Positions 59,445 through 64,000 of a DNA stretch of 64,000 bases are shown piece after piece. A program made the position numbers and the translations under genes. The DNA lies in NCBI GenBank assembly GCA_913757435.1, contig CAJYDM010000001.1, forward strand, positions 434,001 through 498,000, given 5' to 3'. The notes beneath the pieces were generated by a model. That model was not told where the DNA came from, did not search any database, and saw nothing but the letters and a program-made list of their open reading frames with translations. The stretch is from Syntrophomonas sp. DTU019 (GTDB lineage: Bacteria; Bacillota; Syntrophomonadia; Syntrophomonadales; Syntrophomonadaceae). Position 1 is the stretch's first letter. Each line of letters begins with the position of its first letter.

Positions 59445-61481
59445 ATGAATAAGCACTTTATGAAGTGGCTGCTGTGGAGTGGCTTGCTGCTGTTTCTGGT
59501 TCTGTCCTACAGCGGTTGGCAGCTGCGCACCGGTATAGAAGCCAACAACCAGCGGTTGATCACCGTAGCTGATTACCGGGAGATGTCCCGCTCGGCAGCT
59601 ACGGCCAATGTTCCCATGGACAGCGTCTTAAACCGCCTGAAAGACAACGGGGTGCGCCATATAGGCTTGAAAGAGACCAGTCTGCGCGAGCTGGCTATGA
59701 AGGGCGATATCTACCTGTGGAGCTTTGCTGAATTCAGTTCCTGGCAACAGGCCAGTCAGCCCCGGTTGTGGGCTGAGGCTTCAAAAGCCATAGGTTCAGA
59801 TCAGGTCAGCCCAGCCAATCTGGTGGCAGCAACCAGTGACCCTGATATCACCGAGTTTTTAGCCTCGCAACTGGGCAGCCGTTACCAGCCCCAGCAGATC
59901 ATCCGCTTCAGCGATGCCCATCGGAATTATTTCATTATCAACAGCGCTGCCTCTGTGTTGGATAAGCGCAAGGACGTTCCTCCTCAGCTGGATATGATAT
60001 TAGGCTTTGATCCTCGGGAACTGCAACAGATCAAGGCCCATGGCATGGAAGTGGTATTGCGGCCGGAAAACAGCCGCGGCACTTCACTGGAGTATCTGCA
60101 GGAATACGAATCCATTGTGCGCGATTATGAAGTTAAGTACCTGATATTTTCTAACCAGGTGAGCGGGACACCGGATAACCTGGATGTCATATCCTCTCTG
60201 GTGCAGCGCTACGGATTGATCATCGGGGTGGTAGAAACCCCGGAACAATTGGGTTACGTAGCCACACCCGGGCTGAATGAGGTAATGGAGGTCACCGCTT
60301 ATCCAATCAACCGCGTCTATACCTCGGTAAATGACGATTTCGTTAAGTCTGTGGCCGATCGCTACTACCGCTGGGTGCGGGCTGTAGTGGATCGGGGTAT
60401 CCGCATCCTCTATGTCTCCCCATTCAAGGATCTCAGGCTGGAAGCAGGGGAGAATCTGGACGATACCATCAAGACCATCGGGGATTTCCACCAGACCATG
60501 GCGGCCAAAGGCTTTATACTGGGGGAGGAATTGCCCCTGCTAGAAAGCCACACCACTTCGCCCTGGCATCGCTTTATGATAGCCATGAGCCTGCTCTTTG
60601 CGGGCATCCTCTATTTATATTTGCTCTTCCGCTGGAAGCCGCTTTACCTGTATGTGCTGCTGCTTTTAGGAACAGTCTTGGGAATGGCTGCAAACCTGTT
60701 CACGGCTGTGGATCTGTCCAAGTTATACGCCCTGGCTGCGGCTATTATCTATCCTTCCCTGTCCGGCCTGTTGTGGCTGTTGTATCTGCGCGATCATAAG
60801 AGCCATCCGTTCTGGCTGAAGACTCTGTACAGCCTGATTATCATAGTGGGTATTAACCTCCTGGGGGGATATACGGTAATCGCCAGCCTGGCTGACCTCC
60901 GCTATATTATGAACATCAAGATCTTCAGCGGGGTCAAGTTATCCTTTTTCTTGCCCTTGCTGCTCTTTATGCTCAATTACTTCAGCGTCTTTAAAGGCGA
61001 AGAAAAACTCAGCGTGGTGTTGTGGCGAACTCTGCAGCAAAGGCCCAGCTACCTGGTTCTGTTCCTGTTTGCCGTGGCCGCCGCAGCCGGGTACTATTAC
61101 CTGGGGCGCAGCGGCAACAACATCGTAAGTGTATCCGCTCTGGAACTACGGGTGCGAGAGGTCCTGGAAATGGTGTTCCCCGCCCGACCCCGTTTCAAAG
61201 AGATCATCATCGGTTATCCGGCCTTGATTTCCGGGGTGTATCTGTACCACCGGTACCGTCAGGACTTTATCCTCTTCATCTGGGGGCTGGCAGTAGTGGT
61301 AGGCAGCGTCTCCATGGTGAACAGCTTTTGTCATGTATTCACCGCAGCGGCCATCTCACTGCAGCGCAGCATGGCCGGAGTCCTGGTAGGCACAGTGATA
61401 GGGTTCGGTGTGGTTTTGGGCATCATGGCCTTGGAATGGATAGCCAGACGCTATTTCGCAGAGATATTCAATAATCAATAG
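59445..61481 (+). CDS. DUF5693 family membrane protein
   Basis: 678 residues. A transmembrane helix (7-27) precedes an extracytoplasmic region (about 30-385), and roughly eight further helices follow (about 385-670: MSLLFAGILYLYLLFRWKP onward). The family commonly follows csaB/murJ in Firmicutes, but its function is unknown. A wall-polysaccharide role is suggested only by neighbours. ATG 59445 is seven bases from the murJ stop, so csaB-murJ-DUF5693 read as one operon. It ends in a 38-base inverted repeat. Confidence 0.88.
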   Translation: MNKHFMKWLLWSGLLLFLVLSYSGWQLRTGIEANNQRLITVADYREMSRSAATANVPMDSVLNRLKDNGVRHIGLKETSLRELAMKGDIYLWSFAEFSSWQQASQPRLWAEASKAIGSDQVSPANLVAATSDPDITEFLASQLGSRYQPQQIIRFSDAHRNYFIINSAASVLDKRKDVPPQLDMILGFDPRELQQIKAHGMEVVLRPENSRGTSLEYLQEYESIVRDYEVKYLIFSNQVSGTPDNLDVISSLVQRYGLIIGVVETPEQLGYVATPGLNEVMEVTAYPINRVYTSVNDDFVKSVADRYYRWVRAVVDRGIRILYVSPFKDLRLEAGENLDDTIKTIGDFHQTMAAKGFILGEELPLLESHTTSPWHRFMIAMSLLFAGILYLYLLFRWKPLYLYVLLLLGTVLGMAANLFTAVDLSKLYALAAAIIYPSLSGLLWLLYLRDHKSHPFWLKTLYSLIIIVGINLLGGYTVIASLADLRYIMNIKIFSGVKLSFFLPLLLFMLNYFSVFKGEEKLSVVLWRTLQQRPSYLVLFLFAVAAAAGYYYLGRSGNNIVSVSALELRVREVLEMVFPARPRFKEIIIGYPALISGVYLYHRYRQDFILFIWGLAVVVGSVSMVNSFCHVFTAAAISLQRSMAGVLVGTVIGFGVVLGIMALEWIARRYFAEIFNNQ

Positions 61482-61483
61482 GG

Positions 61484-61561
61484 TGTGACAGGGGACGGTT
61501 CTTTGACACAAGGGAACGGTTTGAACCGTTCCCTTGTGTCAAAGAACCGTCCCCTGTCACA
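61484..61561. repeat. Perfect 38-bp inverted repeat
   Basis: Two 38-base arms are exact reverse complements around two bases (TG). The core word TGACAGGGGACGGTTCTTTG recalls palindromic repeats spread through Clostridia and other Firmicute genomes. It fills nearly the whole gap between the convergent DUF5693 and lysS genes and must act as a strong bidirectional terminator. Confidence 0.95.
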
Positions 61562-61567
61562 TTACTG

Positions 61568-63052
<1,485 letters not shown>

Positions 63053-63188
63053 TCACATTCTCTTCCTCAAGAACAAAAAGCCCCGGCTGTTTCGCCGCCG
63101 CAGCCTGTCCCATCTCAAGCCAGGATAGATCAACACCGACCTATCCTGCAGTGACGTTACAGTGGCTGTGCTTATCAGCATCAAGGCT

Positions 63189-63668
63189 TTATCTCTGTAC
63201 GTTAGTAATCTTATATTCTATAAGCCCGGCCGGGGCTTCGACAGCAACAACGGCATCCACTGCTTTGCCCAGTATGGCAGATCCCACTGGAGATTCATCC
63301 GAAATTTTGCCGTCTTTCAGCTTGGACTCCACTGATGAAACCAGAGTAACAGTCACATTGCGCCCGCTTTTCATCTCCTGCAGGGTGACCTTAGAACCAA
63401 GTGAAACCACATCGGTGCGAATTTCATTATCTTCCATCAAACGGGCTTTTTTCAAGGTCTTCTCCAGGGTCAAGATCCTTCCCTCGATAAAAGCCTGCTC
63501 GTTTTTAGCATCTTCATATTCGGAGTTTTCGCTGATATCTCCGAAAGCAATGGCCTGTTTGATCCTTTCCGCGACTTCTTCACGGCGAACAGACTTGAGG
63601 TGCTCCAACTCAGCTTCCAACCTGGCCAGGCCCTCTTTAGTTAAAAGGACTTCCTTTTCTTCTGCCAT
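63189..63668 (-). CDS. greA: Transcription elongation factor GreA
   Basis: GreA rescues backtracked RNA polymerase by stimulating transcript cleavage. From ATG 63668 (AGGAG seven bases ahead; an upstream frame start lies inside that site) it has 159 residues. The N-terminal coiled coil (LLTKEGLARLEAELEHLKSVRREEVAERIKQA) has the acidic tip residues in GDISENSEYEDAKNEQAF (near 44-61). The C-terminal FKBP-like domain contains VSLGSKVTL and ISDESPVGSAILGKAVDAVV. Confidence 0.96.
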   Translation of the reverse strand: MAEEKEVLLTKEGLARLEAELEHLKSVRREEVAERIKQAIAFGDISENSEYEDAKNEQAFIEGRILTLEKTLKKARLMEDNEIRTDVVSLGSKVTLQEMKSGRNVTVTLVSSVESKLKDGKISDESPVGSAILGKAVDAVVAVEAPAGLIEYKITNVQR

Positions 63669-63791
63669 GCCATTTCTCCTCATCTGAAACTTAATAAAAG
63701 CGAGACGATGCTCGCTGCTGCCCGTATTCCTATACTAGGCTACGGCCTTGAGTGCCGATACTACTTAATGCTTTATGGTATTATAATGACT

Positions 63792-63998
63792 TCATTTGGC
63801 CTTGTCAAGGAATAACTCCCACAACCCCAGCGAACTGGCGGCCTTCTCAAAGGGAACGAACCCTGCTGGTTGAACTGTCCCGGGATCTTGATGCAACGCA
63901 TGGGCTTGTTGCTGACTTTGCGGCCCCAGGCACAGTTCCATGATGGGAGCCAGATTGTGCAGTCTCGCCTCAACCCCGTGGCTGTGCAGGCTACTCTC
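63792..63998 (-). CDS. C-terminal end of a gene cut by the window edge
   Basis: Sixty-eight codons and a TGA, open to the edge of the window. The peptide is plausible coding sequence (LHNLAPIMELCLGPQSQQQA, ending LGLWELFLDKAK) but I recognise no family from this fragment. It lies upstream of greA on the same strand, 123 bases away. Confidence 0.4.
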   Translation of the reverse strand, partial: ESSLHSHGVEARLHNLAPIMELCLGPQSQQQAHALHQDPGTVQPAGFVPFEKAASSLGLWELFLDKAK

Positions 63999-64000
63999 CA

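Overview
The window looks like a chromosome segment of a motile, spore-former-lineage Firmicute of the Clostridia type. The gene families and mixed wall/surface repertoire suggest something near the Syntrophomonadaceae, but that placement is inference from gene content, not a search. Coding density is high, no tRNA, rRNA, CRISPR or complete insertion sequence was seen, and most genes lie on the minus strand.

Region 1 (1-17.4 kb) is a flagellar block. Read on the minus strand it runs degS-degU-(small membrane protein)-comF-yvyF-flgM-flgN-flgK-flgL-(orf)-fliW-csrA-fliD-flagellin-flaG-fliS-fliT-like-(orf)-zinc ribbon-hpf, close to the order known in Bacillus subtilis. Sigma-D/sigma-28-like promoters precede flagellin, flaG and flgM. 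A divergent EF-hand-type protein has one too. The flagellin leader carries a hairpin exposing GGA, as expected for CsrA/FliW control. The most striking element lies just behind the flagellin stop codon: a group I intron core (conserved P, Q, R and S elements) followed by a second, synonymously diverged copy of the flagellin C-terminal tail. Unspliced and spliced transcripts would then encode nearly the same C-terminus. A free-standing LAGLIDADG endonuclease gene lies next to it, convergent, outside the intron.

Region 2 (17.4-34.8 kb) has sugar-nucleotide genes (phosphohexomutase, wecB) and a TetR-controlled RND efflux system (TetR, RND pump, lipoprotein adaptor and a TolC-like protein, with matching palindromic operators at both efflux promoters). 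It also has an S41 protease, two secreted stalk-domain (copper-amine-oxidase-like N-terminal domain) proteins, and an ECF sigma/anti-sigma pair.

Region 3 (34.8-63.9 kb) is a cell-surface and envelope region: a giant subtilisin-like SLH protein, a possible ComK-like protein, galE, a compact RiPP-type operon, then two GT4 glycosyltransferases, an O-antigen-ligase-type polymerase, a multidomain amidase, an LCP ligase, a WecA/TagO-type transferase, csaB, murJ and a DUF5693 gene. The RiPP operon encodes a PqqD-like recognition protein, a B2 transglutaminase-fold protease, an HprK-like kinase, a DUF362 protein, a B12-binding radical SAM enzyme and a nucleotidyltransferase. It faces three tandem mini-genes (32, 19 and 27 codons) sharing a YxxP leader. 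No lasso cyclase is present and the predicted cores are very short, so this may be an undescribed RiPP variant. The window ends in lysS and greA.
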